NCBI GenBank assembly: GCA_032622095.1
Contig: CP136062.1
Location: 136,721,351-136,785,350 of the forward strand
Length of the DNA: 64,000 bases
Reading direction: 5' to 3'
From: Siphonodentalium dalli
Lineage: Eukaryota > Mollusca > Scaphopoda > Gadilida > Siphonodentaliidae
The notes under the pieces are model-generated. The model ran no database searches and was not told where the DNA came from. It saw only the letters and a program-made list of their open reading frames with translations. A program made the translations under genes and the position numbers. Shown here piece by piece: positions 1 through 12,211 of this stretch (the stretch's first letter is position 1; every line of letters starts with the position of its first letter).

Positions 1-1573
1 CACTCCTTGTTATGAATACTTAGTAATCGTTTGCGTGACTGACAAAAAGCTAAAACATGGTGAAACTACCCCTTTTAAAAGTCATGAATGTGCCCATAAG
101 ATCGGGCTAATCCTTTGCTTGTATCAGCAATTATAATAAAGATTAGACAATACACAAATAGTTCCATGGAGTCAAATCGGATACGACATGCTGAATTGTT
201 TTCTACTGGTTTTCAACGATGTATACAATTTCCTAAATTATTTCGGAACAAAGAACAGCATGATATATAAACACCTTTTGTTATTCCTACTTTTGGAATA
301 AAGAACCTTCAGAATATTGAACCCTGTTGATACTTTTGGAATAAAGATGGAATACAGAACTTTCAGAACAAAGAACCTTCAGAATAAAGAACCCTACCCG
401 TATATTATATAATTAATGTCGTATTCCATGCATATATTATGGTGTGTGGATTGAGTGTCAGATGGCAAGAACATACTTTTGTTAAAACTAGAGCATGTTG
501 TTCAACACCTGCCATGGCACTTTTAGACAACCTTAGAGGCATCAATAGCATTATTTTCATATAAGATATACACTCATTATAAATCGGAAACTGTAAGCAT
601 GTTTATGAATAAGAAACTAAAAAGAAAATCGTCTGTCCATCCATCAACATTTTGGTTTCTGACCGATAACTCTTGTTTGGATTATTTGATCAGAGAACAA
701 AAGTTGGTATGTGTGTTTTTTGTCATCCAAAAATACAGACCAAGTTCGAAAATGGGTCCCATCCAATTATTTTTACACGAGTAACACAGCCCTTTTTTTC
801 AGAGGACTATTATAATCAGCATGTCTGTGGCTGCATGCATGTGTCTGTATGTCCATGCAACTGGGTTGTCCGAATGATAACTTGAGCAATATTAAACAGA
901 ATTTCTCATAATTTGTCGATGATTTTTGATAGTTATGCCCCTTAAATCGCTGTCTTGAGGTTGTCTGGATGGTACTTTGACCAATATTCAACAGAATTTC
1001 TTGATATTTGGTACGTGATTCCCATTTGAGAAGACGCAGGCCAAGTTCAAATTTGGTCATGTCCGATGATATTTTATGGCGTTACTTTACAGCATTGGGC
1101 AGCATCATTGTCAATGAAGCCTTAGTGCTTGAAAATAGAACCACTTGATGACCAGCTATAACACTGAGTTATCAATAACTAAATGTGGCTGATATTTTAA
1201 ATACATGTAGCTCTTTTATGGTCTCTTCATGGTTTTCAATTAATATTCTGTCATAGACTCGTCACAGCTATGCGACTTTTGTTAAATTCCTCACAATCAT
1301 GAGATCATTGAATCTCCAATAGCTTTTGAATTACTGTAAATGAATATGAGTGAAGGATCACTGCCATTATTGAACACCAGATATCTTTTCTGAACTAAAC
1401 ATTCATTCTGTTTTAACTTGGCTGCCGGCTAGCTTATAACACTTCACAATTAATTAATCCATAGAACTTGCGAACCTTAGAATCATATATTGTTCTTCAT
1501 GAGGGTGTCGCCCCTACCCCCACTAAATCCCAATTATAAATTTTCCCTGAAAGGGGTGAAATGTACATACAAG
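1..1573. other. Gene-free DNA with short diverged repeats
   Basis: No convincing coding region is visible on either strand. A short phrase containing GGAATAAAGAACC or AATAAAGAACC recurs around 290-400. Two diverged units of about 90 bp, each with an AATATTxAACAGAATTTCT core, lie in tandem around 880-1010. These look like decayed repeat DNA. The open frames of 60-95 codons here show no recognisable motif. Confidence 0.5.
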
Positions 1574-1625
1574 TTAACCCTTATATTTACTGAATGGATT
1601 CTCCCATTCAGATAAAAAACATACA
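1574..1625 (+). mobile_element. Fragment of a TTAA-flanked MITE (5' end)
   Basis: The sequence begins TTAACCCTTATATTTACTG and continues into a small hairpin (GAATGGATTCTCCCATTC). This matches the left end of the MITE at 18607, which starts TTAACCCTTTCTATACTG and has the same hairpin. No matching right end was found downstream, so this is probably a truncated or very diverged copy. The TTAA plus CCC terminus suggests a piggyBac-type origin, which is an inference. Confidence 0.5.
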
Positions 1626-3001
1626 TAAGAATGGTATATTATCCATTTGAGGGGTTGTTTTGATAATACAAATACAGAACCCATATGATTCATATTCAGT
1701 CATATCAAGGAAATGTCAGCTAAAAAAAATCTAAATATGAACAATTTGTGCTATAAAAGTAGCGTAACAGCCTTTCTGTTGAGATGGAAAACACCAGTTA
1801 AATCAGGCACATGAATCCTGATTAACAATAAACAGTGAATGTGAATGATGCATACCTCTTCAAACTCACCCAACCCGAATGAGGGGAGGGGTTGACAGCC
1901 TGTTTCATATATGAATTTTCATTCATGCACCTATTTCATATTAATTACCTTCATACACTGTTTCAATGAACACGCATTTCTGCCCACCATATTATCACCA
2001 CACTTGCTTACATGGCAGCCCAATTGTTAATCACGTTTGGAGACATATTTATTAAAGATGCCCTATCTCTTCCTGCTGGAACTTCCAACAAAAAAAAAAT
2101 TATGAAACTCCTTTCCAAGGCATCTTTCATTTATTACTAGAAACATGCAAGAGAAACATCTGTTAATTGTTGCATAAATTTCACTTAAAAGTGTTTTAAA
2201 AGATTCATTTTTATTAAAAAATGTTGTAGTGTCCTAAAATGAGCTACATTTTCTGTCCCGATTCATAGAAATTATTTGGAGAACAAAACAAAAATAATTT
2301 CCTTGTGACAGATGTTCTTATTGACTGGTCAGTCTGGCTCAAATTTATTATTTTAAACCCTGTATCTATACAAAATTTCAGTAAATAGATACAACATCTT
2401 TAAGTTATTTGTATATAATGCCATTGAAGCATTGAATGCACTTGCTTTATACCATATTCACTATATAATAGTATAACATTCACTGAACTTACTACTCTCT
2501 CACCATGGTCACATTCTAATTTATTATTTGGAGATTTATCACATTGTCTCAAGAATTAAATTTGGTGGAATGTGTGCATATACATGTTACATGTATACTT
2601 AATACTTTATCTTTGAAATAGTGTCCAAATCTTGTTATAATTTGGTGCTGCATGTGGTGCATTTACTTGGCAAGTTATGTCGTTCATAATGACAGACAGG
2701 GACTGAAACATGATATTGATTGATCCTGTTTTCAAGAATATTAAAGTAAATATTGTGGTTTCTTAAAATATTCACATCTGATTGCCCTATCGAATCGACA
2801 CATTTGAACATCAATGAAAACAAAATAGAAGACACAAAGTACAATGTAAATTTGCGATAATAAACTTTTCACATTTGATGCCTTTGACAAGACAACACTG
2901 AGATCTGTTTGGATATATGGACATGCCATGCATAACAATGGCACAATGGATTCACCAATAAGAATCGGAAGTAGTTTAGAAGAGTGGAACTAGCATTATT
3001 A
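1626..3001. other. Gene-free AT-rich DNA
   Basis: No gene, repeat array or clear element boundary was seen. Short open frames at 2635-2944 on the minus strand have no recognisable domain. Confidence 0.4.
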
Positions 3002-3041
3002 CATGGTGATACAAGCTACACAGTAATGCTCTAAATAATCA

Positions 3042-3213
3042 ACTCCTTAACCACAGCAGAATTATGGGTATCTTTTCAGGATTTAGTCGGAAATATCGCT
3101 TGTTGCCATTCATTGGAAAACTCTTAAGTGAGAGCTTTCTGATGTATGGTAACAAGCCATATTTCCGACTAAATCCTGAAAAGTTACCCATAATTCTGCT
3201 ATGGTTAAGGAGT
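3042..3213. mobile_element. Foldback/MITE-like inverted repeat element, 172 bp
   Basis: The left arm begins ACTCCTTAACCACAGCAGAA and the right arm is its reverse complement with only a few mismatches over about 66 bp, leaving a short spacer. The whole element can form one long hairpin. Outside it, the 19-bp string CATGGTGATACAAGCTACA at 3002-3020 recurs with one mismatch at 3227-3245, so a direct repeat brackets the hairpin. No transposase is present, so this would be a non-autonomous element. Confidence 0.75.
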
Positions 3214-3599
3214 CCATTATATTGTGCATGGTGTTACAAGCTACATTCATCACAATGTGTGTAGCTTCTGGCTCTATATTGCTGTGGAAATTGGTAAGTG
3301 ACCATACATTCCTCAATGTTGTTATATTGAATGTTCAATTGTGATACAATTTATAATTATATTTCTTATGTTTGTTGTTTTGGTATATATTAAAGTTATT
3401 TTCCCTTATGAATTTAATTTATTCCTTCAAGAGCTAATATTTTTTTCAACATGCCCATAAAGCTGAAATCCATTGGGTACAGTAAAATGGGGTGAATTTG
3501 GGACAGCGATGTGACTTCGGACAGTATTAATCTCCAAATGGTACAAACATCTAACGCTTGCATATGACATATGCTTTTATAAATTCACTTGTGTTTTAC

Positions 3600-3780
3600 T
3601 TATCAACATCCCTGACCTTCATATTAAATGTTGTTTGAGTTCGAGTGCAATCAAGATATTACCAGGAACGCTTTTTAACGCAGTTTTTAATGTACGCCAA
3701 AACTATATACGCCCTGATAATTGCATTTAGTTACATATTGAAACCATATCATGACCGATAATTATAATGACCGATAAAAA
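3600..3780. repeat. Diverged direct repeat, copy 1
   Basis: This segment (CCCTGACCTTCATATT through ATGACCGATAATTATAATG) is repeated with substitutions at about 4378-4565. Shared blocks include GATATTACCAGGAA and CATATCATGACCGATAA. The sequence around both copies also has GGGGTGATTTCGGACAC and its inverse GTGTCTGAAATCACCCC (3896 and 4021), so the copies may belong to a larger old element. Confidence 0.6.
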
Positions 3781-4377
3781 TGCATGTTCAATTATGTGGT
3801 TTAAAATGAGATAAAAAACAAAACCCAAACTTTTGGATTTGTCTCAGTGGAAACACCCTTTTTTGTGGGCCCTTCAAATTCCTTTGGGGTGATTTCGGAC
3901 ACTAGCCCAGTGTAGGCATTTTACGACATGACAGCTTATTTAATCTATATACATGTATTCTATCTCACTATAAATTAAATGTGTCATAGCCTTGTTGTGA
4001 TATTTTTGTTACCCCTTGGTGGTGTCTGAAATCACCCCGTCAACAGTGTGAATATGGGGTGTGTCACGTATGTGGTGGCTGAGATCGTTGAATCTAATGT
4101 CATAAAAAAATACATGTAGGCCCTACACACATGAAGAGTGCTTATGCATGTATTTGTAGGTCAGAATAAACTATGATTTCCAAACATTTATTCACACTAA
4201 AAGACCCAAGCATGTGAATATCACCATGTTAGCATTAGGGCTGTAATGATTCACTTGGGTCACGATATGATACAAATCGGAATACATTATCAACGATACG
4301 ATACATATCACTATACTCTAATTTAGTGTTTTCGAATAATTTACCACCTGGATTATCAGAACTGACTTAGCAGTTAT

Positions 4378-4565
4378 AACCCTGAACTTCATTTTAAACA
4401 TTGTTTGAGCTTGAATACATTCGAGATATTACCAGGAATGCTCTTTAATGCAGTTGAAAGTTTTTCTTGTTTTTTTTTTAATGTACGTCAAAACTGTACG
4501 CCTTGATAAATGGCATTTAATTACATATTGCAACCATATCATGACCGATAACTATAATGCAGTTT
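4378..4565. repeat. Diverged direct repeat, copy 2
   Basis: Second copy of the 3600-3780 repeat, with a T-rich insertion near 4460-4480. Upstream at about 4234-4330 is the phrase AGGGCTGTAATGATTCAC followed by several CGATAYGATACA motifs. That pattern resembles the end of a DNA transposon, but no boundary could be fixed. Confidence 0.55.
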
Positions 4566-5006
4566 AATAGTTAGCTAGATGAGTCAAATATATATAATAG
4601 ACATGTAAATTTGAGATAAAATTTCATGTTTTTATCTTGATTCTTTTTATCACAATACCCATTTTGCGATATGATACACAAATGTCAGGCATTTTAAATT
4701 ACAAACATGAGCATTGAGCTCACTGACCTGTATAAAAACAATGAAAATGTACATAAACAGTAACGTGAATAAAACACAACCTATCTGAAAAATAAATTAC
4801 ATGTATATAAGCTAAAACATTGTAAAAGACGAATAAAATCTCTGAGGACAGGTAGCCCTGACTTGATCAAAATCGTAAGACACAAATCAGTATATTATTC
4901 ATACGGCACCGTAATGTGCACACCAAGTCCATATTTCATTCCTGGATAACACGTTTTGTTCCATTCAGAGATACCAGACCAGAAAGTGATGATTAAAATA
5001 CAAACA

Positions 5007-5395
5007 TCTCATATATATTTTGAAGACCTCTGTCTGTATGTTTGTCTGTCTGTATGTTTGTCTGTATGTTTGTCATTAATACAAATCTACGATTCTCGAC
5101 CGATCGGGACGAAACTTGGTACGTGTGTGTAGTTTGACCAGGCGGTGGACGTTGGCGAGCCCGTGCGGCGCCCGCTTTCGCGCATGCGCAGACGAGATCT
5201 CGGAAACGGGTGGAGCTATCGACTTGAAAGTTGCTATGTGAATGTATCTTGCCCCGGATACGAATTTTATCGGGTCGCCGAGCCCGTGCGACGCCAGCTT
5301 CGCGCATGCGCAGACCAGATCTTGGAAACAGGTGGAGCTATCGACTTGAAATTTGGTTTTTGAATAGCCCGGACAACGTCGGGCTCATCGGCTAG
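5007..5395 (+). mobile_element. Non-autonomous Helitron A (tandem with Helitron B)
   Basis: The element starts with TC after an A (TCTCATATATATTTTGAAGA) and ends CTAG. A 20-nt hairpin (AGCCCGGACAACGTCGGGCT, 5366-5385) lies 10 nt before the end. TC start, 3' hairpin, CTRR end and lack of target duplication are the structural marks of Helitrons. The interior holds two copies of a ~115-bp unit containing GCGCATGCGCAGAC and GGTGGAGCTATCGACTTGAAA. No Rep/helicase ORF is present. Its last base abuts the first base of Helitron B. Confidence 0.8.
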
Positions 5396-6189
5396 TCTAT
5401 TATATATTTTGGGACTTCTGTCTTGTCTGTTTGTTTGTTAGCTATGGCCGGGAAAACTGCCGGACGGATTGAGCCCAAACTTCCTATCTAAGGGTAAAAT
5501 ACCACATGAAGTGTCATCGTACCATTTCTGAGAACGTCAGAGCACTCCTTCTCCATTCCCAATCACCAAAATGACCGTCCTTGGCACTGTGGGGTTAATC
5601 TCTTGATAGTTAAAGAGCGTTCGTATCTGCAGTGTCGTTGATAAAGAGCGTATGCGTGTAGTGTTATTCTTATGTCTGGGGCCAGAAGTGAGTGTGTCTG
5701 TATCCAGACATGAGCGTGTTGTGTGATTCTTATTTCTGTCTTCGTACTTAGGGGTACCAAGGAATGGGGGAGATTTTCATCGGGTAAGTTTTTTCCGCCC
5801 GAGGTGATCTTCACCTTGAAACGGGTACCCACAAACGTACCTCTTTTAGGGACGGGTACCATCACGGGACGGGTACCATCATTTTTCTTCATTAAAAAGG
5901 CAGAATTAACTCAAATTAAATAAAAAAATTAACGGATTTCGACGAAATTTGATACCTAGGGATACTTTTGTCGGGGGAATGTTTTCGACGGGTCAAATCG
6001 TGACATCGACTTGACCTTCAAAATGGTCAAATCGGGTAAAACGGACAGATTTCGACGAAATTTTATACCTAGGGATAATTTTATCCGGGGAGTGTTTTGG
6101 ACAGGTCAAATCGTTACCCTGACCTGACCTTGACCTTCAAAATGGTCAATTCAAGGTCAAAGTCCGGACGAAGTCGGGTCACCTGCTAG
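5396..6189 (+). mobile_element. Non-autonomous Helitron B (tandem with Helitron A)
   Basis: It starts TCTATTATATATTTTGGGAC directly after the CTAG of Helitron A and ends CTAG at 6186-6189 before a T. The imperfect hairpin CCGGACGAAGTCGG (about 6164-6178) lies about 11 nt before the end. Near the 3' end are degenerate units with ATTTCGACGAAATTTGATACC and TGACCTTGACCTTCAAAATGG, also seen in Helitron C at 42639. The A+B pair sits between A5006 and T6190, the A|T target expected for Helitrons. No transposase ORF is present. Confidence 0.8.
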
Positions 6190-6200
6190 TATACATATAA

Positions 6201-6640
6201 TTAGGATATCCTACAGGCACTGCATTTACATTTAAAACCATTCCAGGTTTCTAACATACATTTCATTGTCTCTGCAGTTCTGCATGACTCTGGAAGAGAA
6301 TTCCACACTTTAGGTGCCATGAATCAAAACGAGCTTAAACCGAAAGTAGTAGTATCAGGTGATATGGCAGTTCCAGAGTCTCAGAATTTCTAAAAGAGTA
6401 TGAACTATGTTTAAGTTTCATCAGGCAGTCCAAATAGGAAGGAGTGCTATTGTCCTTCTTTAGTATTTTGAAAACTGTGAGTGCCATAAGTCTGAGTCTT
6501 TGGAGATGTAGATGCTCACAGTTTGCAAGCTTTAGGAGAAAGTCATAATCAGATGTGTAGTCGTTGTAGATAAAATCATCCAAATTTATCAAATTAGTAT
6601 GGTTCCTCTATAATTTGGAGTTCTTTTTCAAGTTCTATAT
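6201..6640 (-). pseudogene. LINE (CR1/L2-like) ORF2 C-terminal fragment
   Basis: On the minus strand, 6592-6335 reads IYNDYTSDYDFLLK, then LQRLRLMALTVFKIL and YSFRNSETLELPY. After a frameshift near 6340, the adjoining frame reads APKVWNSLPESCRT and ends at the stop at 6201-6203. This order (YND..S.YD.LL, RLR..AL.VFKI, YSFR, VWNSLP) is the conserved C-terminus after the reverse transcriptase of CR1/L2-type LINEs. The copy is 5'-truncated, frameshifted and not functional. The fragment ends 11 bp from the Helitron B boundary. Confidence 0.75.
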
Positions 6641-6977
6641 AAGTGTGCAAATTCACCCCAACCCATGGGGTGACTTCCCACGAGATTTGGGCCGTTGTCA
6701 GGGATACATAAATAATAAAGGCATCTGGCAGGATATTTGGACCTAATTCTTACCACCCAGTATTCAATTACAAGCATAAATATCCACCCATTTCATTCAC
6801 TTAAGAGATTGTAATATTCAAAAATCAATAAAAGTGTCTCCCCGTTCTATGGTGATCTATAGTAGTAACCAGGGATGGGTTGACCATTACAATTACCATT
6901 ACCTTTAAAATGAGATGTAATGCATTACCATTACTTTCAGTGTGTTAAGTTTAAAATTTAAAAAATAAAGTCTGTCT

Positions 6978-7545
6978 GTGGTCTCCTATGGGAAGCCAAA
7001 TTGACATTTAATAAATTATTGAGCTTAAGCGCAATAAGGAATCCCTTATTGCGCTTAAACGCAAAAAGGGAAGATCTAATTGCGCTTAAGCGCAATAAGG
7101 AATCGCGCAATAAGGAATATTCTTATTAAGCACAATAAGGAATATTCTTATTGCGCTTAAGCGTAATTAGATCTTCCCTTATTAGCGCAATAAGGGATTC
7201 CTTATTTCGCTTAAGCTCAATTATTTATTAAATGTCAATTTGACTTCCCATAGTCTCCCAGCCTACCCAAAAGTCAGATTCCTTGCGCAATAAGAGATTC
7301 CTTATTTAAGCGCAATAAGGAATTTCCTTATTGCGCTTAATAAGGAATATTCTTATTGCGCTTAAGCGCAATTAGATCTTCCCTTATTGCGCTTAATAAG
7401 GAATATTCTTATTGCGCTTAAGCGCAATTAGATCTTCCCTTATTGCGCTTAAGCGCAATAAGGGATTCCTTATTGCGCTTAAGCTCAATTATTTATTAAA
7501 TGTCAATTTGGCTTCCCATAGTCTCCCAGCCTACCCAAAAGTCAC
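6978..7545. repeat. Palindromic repeat cluster of TTGCGCTTAAGCGCAATAAGG motifs
   Basis: The segment is built from self-complementary TTGCGCTTAAGCGCAA cores joined by AAGGAATATTCTTATT and AGATCTTCCCTTATT. The outer left flank (CTATGGGAAGCCAAATTGAC, about 6987) is inverted near 7225-7255 and again at 7498-7528. The phrase GTCTCCCAGCCTACCCAAAA follows both right-hand copies. The structure is one palindromic element plus a second partial copy. No coding potential was seen. Confidence 0.75.
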
Positions 7546-8562
7546 ACCAAACATGATTTTTTTTTACATCAAATTTTATGCTCTTAATGGAAGCCTTAAT
7601 TTCCCTGAACAATATGAGACATTTAATAAGAAATATAATTATTAAAACAAATTGTAAACAAGAACTAGCCTTTGTAACAGTGCACCTTAATTATCTCACA
7701 CCCATTCAGGGATTATGGGATGATGACTTAACTGCTGTTTATGTAGACAATAGAAATCTGATTCATGAAAGAGCTAATCAGCAGCCCACCCTCGTGTGGT
7801 AACTTCGCAGCCATCTACTTCTGTATATTAAAACATACACATTACATAATTATACCATTTAAACTGGAACCATTGGTTTAGAGAATCCATTTAGTATAGA
7901 GAGGGTTTATTGTTGAAATTGGTTTGAACCACAACGGGAGGAGCGCTGGTACATCGCACAATTTCAGTCATGAAAGTGTTAAGATAAGTTAAGTGCAAAT
8001 TTCATCGTTCAATGTTGGAACCCGCTCTAAACGACCGAAACTCTTGTGGATTTTCGATCGACAGCAACATTATTATTTCAGGTGATTTGTAATGAGAATG
8101 TCATGACATACGAAGAAACAACACTTAATTAGTCCGCAGTGTTTATATTTATATATTCCAATCATTCTTTTATCATATTACTTGCTGCGTGTAACATATA
8201 TAGATCTATCGGTATGTTAACATTCCAATCTTCAACGAAAATAGGAAACAAATATTGTGTCACTCACTCACTGTAGTGGCAAGTTCTGTGATAGTCGACT
8301 TACGCCACGCTGTCTGCAGTCACTCAGCAGTGACAGCAAGAAATTTGGGATGAGCGTGGACTGGTTAAATTAAAATTAAAAGTGAACACAGATAACAAAG
8401 AATATGCTTGTCAATTATATGTATGACACAGTCCTTGATCTTGACCTTTTCTCTTAGAAGTTAGAATACTGTAATCTGTATTAGGCAAAAAAAAAAGAAG
8501 AAGATAGTATGTCGGCTTTTAAAGGTGTGAAAAAATTAGGAAGGTAGGTAGGGAATTTTTAT
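7546..8562. other. Gene-free AT-rich DNA
   Basis: No recognisable gene, TE protein or terminal repeat was found. The open frame at 7578-7802 (74 codons) shows no known motif. Confidence 0.4.
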
Positions 8563-9253
8563 TATCCCCCGCCAAATTTAATGGGTTCCGTCTGTCGAGC
8601 CGTCCGTCCGTCCATCTGTCCGTCCCGAATTTGTAAGTCATAACTTGAACAAATGTAAACGGATTTCAAAGATTTGTGGTATATGAGTTCACCTAACCAT
8701 TACCTAGAATGAGTTCGCAAGCCAGGTCTGGCCAGATATTTTTACCGGAGTTATTGTACTTTGTTTATTATTTTTGAAGGAATTTACCAAATAGCAAATA
8801 GACGACGTCACATGGCTCATTTCCACAAATCTCAACGGATTTCAAAGATATTTGGTATATGAGTTCACCTGACCATTACCTAGAATGAGTTCACAAACCA
8901 GGTCCAGCTGGACATTTTTAGCAGAGTTATTGGACTTTATTTATTTGTGTACAAATGGACGACGTCACAGGGCTCATTTCCACAAATGTTAACGGATTTC
9001 AAAGATTTTTGGTATATGAGTTCACATGACCAGTATCTAGAACGAGTTCGCAAACCAGGTCCGGCCGGATATTTTCAGCAGAGTTATTGGACTTTGTTTA
9101 TTGGTATATTCATTCCCATGACCAGTACCGGTACCTAAAATGAGTTCGCAAGCCAGGCTTTTTGACAAAATCCCACCTCTTGTTTAGCTCATACTGAGAA
9201 CGCAAACATTATTGAGAATGCCCTTCCCCATCTGCACATTTCGGTGGGGGATA
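8563..9253. mobile_element. Short-TIR repeat element with internal ~160-bp tandem units
   Basis: The ends are inverted: TATCCCCCGCC at 8563 and GGTGGGGGATA ending 9253. Inside, a unit starting AACGGATTTCAAAGAT recurs at 8658, 8834 and 8991, with a degenerate fourth piece near 9117. Each unit carries TATATGAGTTCAC, GAGTTCGCAA.CCAGGT and GAGTTATTG.ACTTTGTTTATT. No protein is encoded. The layout (short TIRs, G/C-run ends, internal minisatellite) suggests a non-autonomous DNA element. Confidence 0.65.
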
Positions 9254-9682
9254 CCGCTTCTGCAACTGCTTGTTTTTTTTGTTTTTTTTTGATCTAGCTG
9301 CAGAAATATTGAACTACCTCGACCGAAGTGATATAAAATGCCAACTCATGTTGTGGGGGAAAGTATTACTTGAACAATACAGTGGAAATTACTTGGTATG
9401 AAATTGATGTCACTAACGTTTTATGAGAATTTTACCCATACCGCCATTGCACCGGTACTTGTATTGTGATGACTACATCCCATTGTCTGGAGGCAGCCAG
9501 TACATGTACATCCAACCTAGCATGCATGGTTTTTGGAAAGAGTAGCTATACCCTACCATGTGTGATGATAACCTCTATATATACATATATATATACCGAT
9601 ACACACCCACCATGTCTGTAGATTATGAGTTCCCAAACGGGGCTTAAAGCAGGCCTGAGATTCACTGTCAGAACATTAAAAT

Positions 9683-9976
9683 CGCAAAATCATGCCCATC
9701 AATTCATGAATCCATGAATCCACACCTGGAGTTTTAACTTTTGAGGTCCAGCTGTCACTTTTCAGTCACTTTACACAGGGATATGTTAGAAACCATGTGT
9801 TTACTTTTGCACACTAATGAACATCATTACGCAAAATCATGCCCATCAATTCATGAATCCATGAATCCACACCTGGAGTTTTAACTTTTGAGGTCCAGCT
9901 GTCACTTTTCAGTCACTTTACACAGGGATATGTTAGAAACCATGTGTTTACTTTTGCACACTAATGAACATCATTA
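9683..9976. repeat. Exact 147-bp tandem duplication
   Basis: Positions 9683-9829 and 9830-9976 are identical as far as I can read them, both starting CGCAAAATCATGCCCATC and ending AACATCATTA. The surrounding sequence is not repeated. The identity suggests a recent local duplication or an assembly artefact. Confidence 0.9.
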
Positions 9977-10316
9977 TGTATGTGCATTGGTGGCAAAAAA
10001 AAACAGTTAAATTTTTTTTGTTTTTTTATAGAAATGTTCGGCTTTTTCTCAAAATATCAATAAAAAGATAAGGGTCGGCGGTTATTTGTAGGGTCGGTCG
10101 ATGTGCGGAAACATAGTATATTTTTTCTTTGGCCTTACTGAATAGAAAACTCAAGGTGATTCCTCCCACACCATAAAACTTTTTTTATTAGTACAGACAT
10201 AACTGATTGGGCTTTAATTTTGTCATTGCATTTCTTACAGAAATATCCACATTTTTTGGTTGATGCGATATTGCCGAATTCACATTTATCCACAGGTTCC
10301 CAAACCTGAAAAAAAA

Positions 10317-11633
10317 AAGGCTCACTTCATTTTCGAACCACCGATTTTTTTTTTTTATAGTGCCTTGATATATGGTTTTAATAACAATCTGTGCCATAAA
10401 ATATGATTAAAATAATTTATTACACTCCTATGCACGATTTTCAAATGTCGTTGATTAAAAATGGTAGGCCTAATATCACTAGTGAATTATGTCATTTCTC
10501 GTGACGTCATTGCATACTGATCTGGACTGAATTTTTTATCTTTCTCTGCATCCAGCTGCATCGGGATATTTATGCATTAATTCTGGGTGTTTTAATCATA
10601 TTTGGCGAACCAAATTGATGCAGAAGTGTAATAAATAGAGTAATCAATTAGTTCCGAGAATTACATTAAAAAATTCACCTGAGGCAAGAGATGTTTAGGT
10701 AAGAAACTCGTGCATGTTAGTGCACTCGTTTCTTACCAACGTCACCCGCCTCTCGATGGTCTGGGGGTTCTCCACCTGAAATTGTTTTTAAAATCCATTG
10801 CATTGAGAGCTAATCAGGGCTCTTTGAGTCAGTATTTTGAATTTTACTGAGAGGTCAATTTGAACAAGTTTCTCAAGCATAACTTTGGAAATGTTTTATA
10901 TATGTATGGATTGGAAATGCTTATAAGTTATTGTCATATATATTTAGGTTCAATGGATTAATCCTGCTTGAAATGAGACTTTATACTGTTATCACTCTAA
11001 TTCATATAATAGGCTATTTTCTAAAATTCAAGTGAGAGACACATACATAATATACTAGTAGTACAGAAACAATGTCTATTAAGTTAGTAATTACTATTAG
11101 TAATAATCTCTATGTTAATTATTCATTTGGTATTATGAGATCCCACCTGATAACTAGGTTGATTTGATCAAATTGTCACTGTTCCTGTACTGTATTGTGC
11201 AATTTCATTTGAATTTGATTGAAATACTGAAGTCTGAAGGCTGAATGATAACAAACCTGAACTCAAACTATATGAAATTTTCACAGATGAAAGCTAGATA
11301 AAGCCTAACATACTTTACAGTATGATTCCAACTGTTAAACTTAAATCTTTTTGTAAACTTAAATGTCTTATGTCAATATATATAAATATATATATATATA
11401 TCGCCCAAACCGGTAAACGGTATGAAAAACGGCCTGGTGGTATGAAAAACGGCCTGGTTATGTCCCTGATGCCGACATCCTTATCTCAACAAAAACAACA
11501 TGTTCACAGTTTATTATATCGAATAAGTTGAAAATACAATGTTTTGGGCTTCCTCTTTCAAATGGTATATGGCATACCGGTATATATTTTATATAATGTG
11601 ATTTGGGGGTTCAAAAATTAAGTGGGCCTTTAA
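10317..11633. mobile_element. Diverged TTAA-type MITE relative, with an insertion
   Basis: The left end (GGCTCACTTCATTTTCGAACC) and right end (GGTTCAAAAATTAAGTGGGCC, then TTTAA at 11629-11633) are inverted relative to each other. They match the ends of the MITE at 20964-21405. The subterminal sequences also match (CCTTGATATATGGTTTTAAT on the left; CAACATGTTCACAGTTTATT on the right). The interior is about 0.9 kb longer and holds a 40-bp hairpin at 10698-10737 and a short (TA)n near 11387. The left TTAA is lost in a poly-A run. Confidence 0.6.
10698..10737. repeat. 40-bp perfect-type hairpin
   Basis: GGTAAGAAACTCGTGCA is followed by TGTTAG and the inverse TGCACTCGTTTCTTACC. GAGGC and GCCTC further out extend the dyad weakly. 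It lies inside the enlarged MITE. Confidence 0.7.
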
Positions 11634-12211
11634 TTTCCAATTTTTGGACACCAACCCCCAAATTTAACTAATTCTGGTCCGAAACCACATAAAATCCTAC
11701 GTATGTCGCTCGTACCACTGGCACTGGGTATTTAACATATCTATTCCATCCTGCATTATGCAGTTTGAATTGTTAATCTTCCTTCATGTGACGTCATATG
11801 AAGGACTACTCTCAGTGTCAAACTTGAAAGGCTGCCGCAGTTGACTTTTATCTACAGGCGGTAACCATTACTGATAACTGATTGTTTATACAGAAACAGC
11901 TGAAAATTTGTATATAGAGGTAATTTGACCTGGGGAATCTTATTAGATATCTGACGACATCTTAACAGGGCACTAACTGCAAGCCCTTTATAAACAACAA
12001 ACTAAATATCAATAAGAGTGAAATTGGTGAATTTTGTGAAATAAAATTGGAAAAATTAAAATTAGTAAAATCATCAAATTATGTATTGTCAGGGATGTAT
12101 ATGAAAAATAAATGTTCACAAGTCCTTCCAATTTCATGTTCATTTTGTAGATCTTAGTTTCCTGGTTAGAGAACAGAAAACCATTCCCAGATTCATTAAT
12201 ATTTTTGGTCA
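11634..12211. other. Gene-free DNA
   Basis: No gene or clear repeat boundary was seen. The minus-strand open frame at 12009-12245 is AT-rich and has no motif. Confidence 0.4.

Noticed and set aside
3491..4720. A complete DNA transposon with GGGGTGATTTCGGACAC termini
   Set aside because: Inverse words exist at 3896 and 4021, but the spacing and outer sequence did not give consistent TIRs or target duplications.
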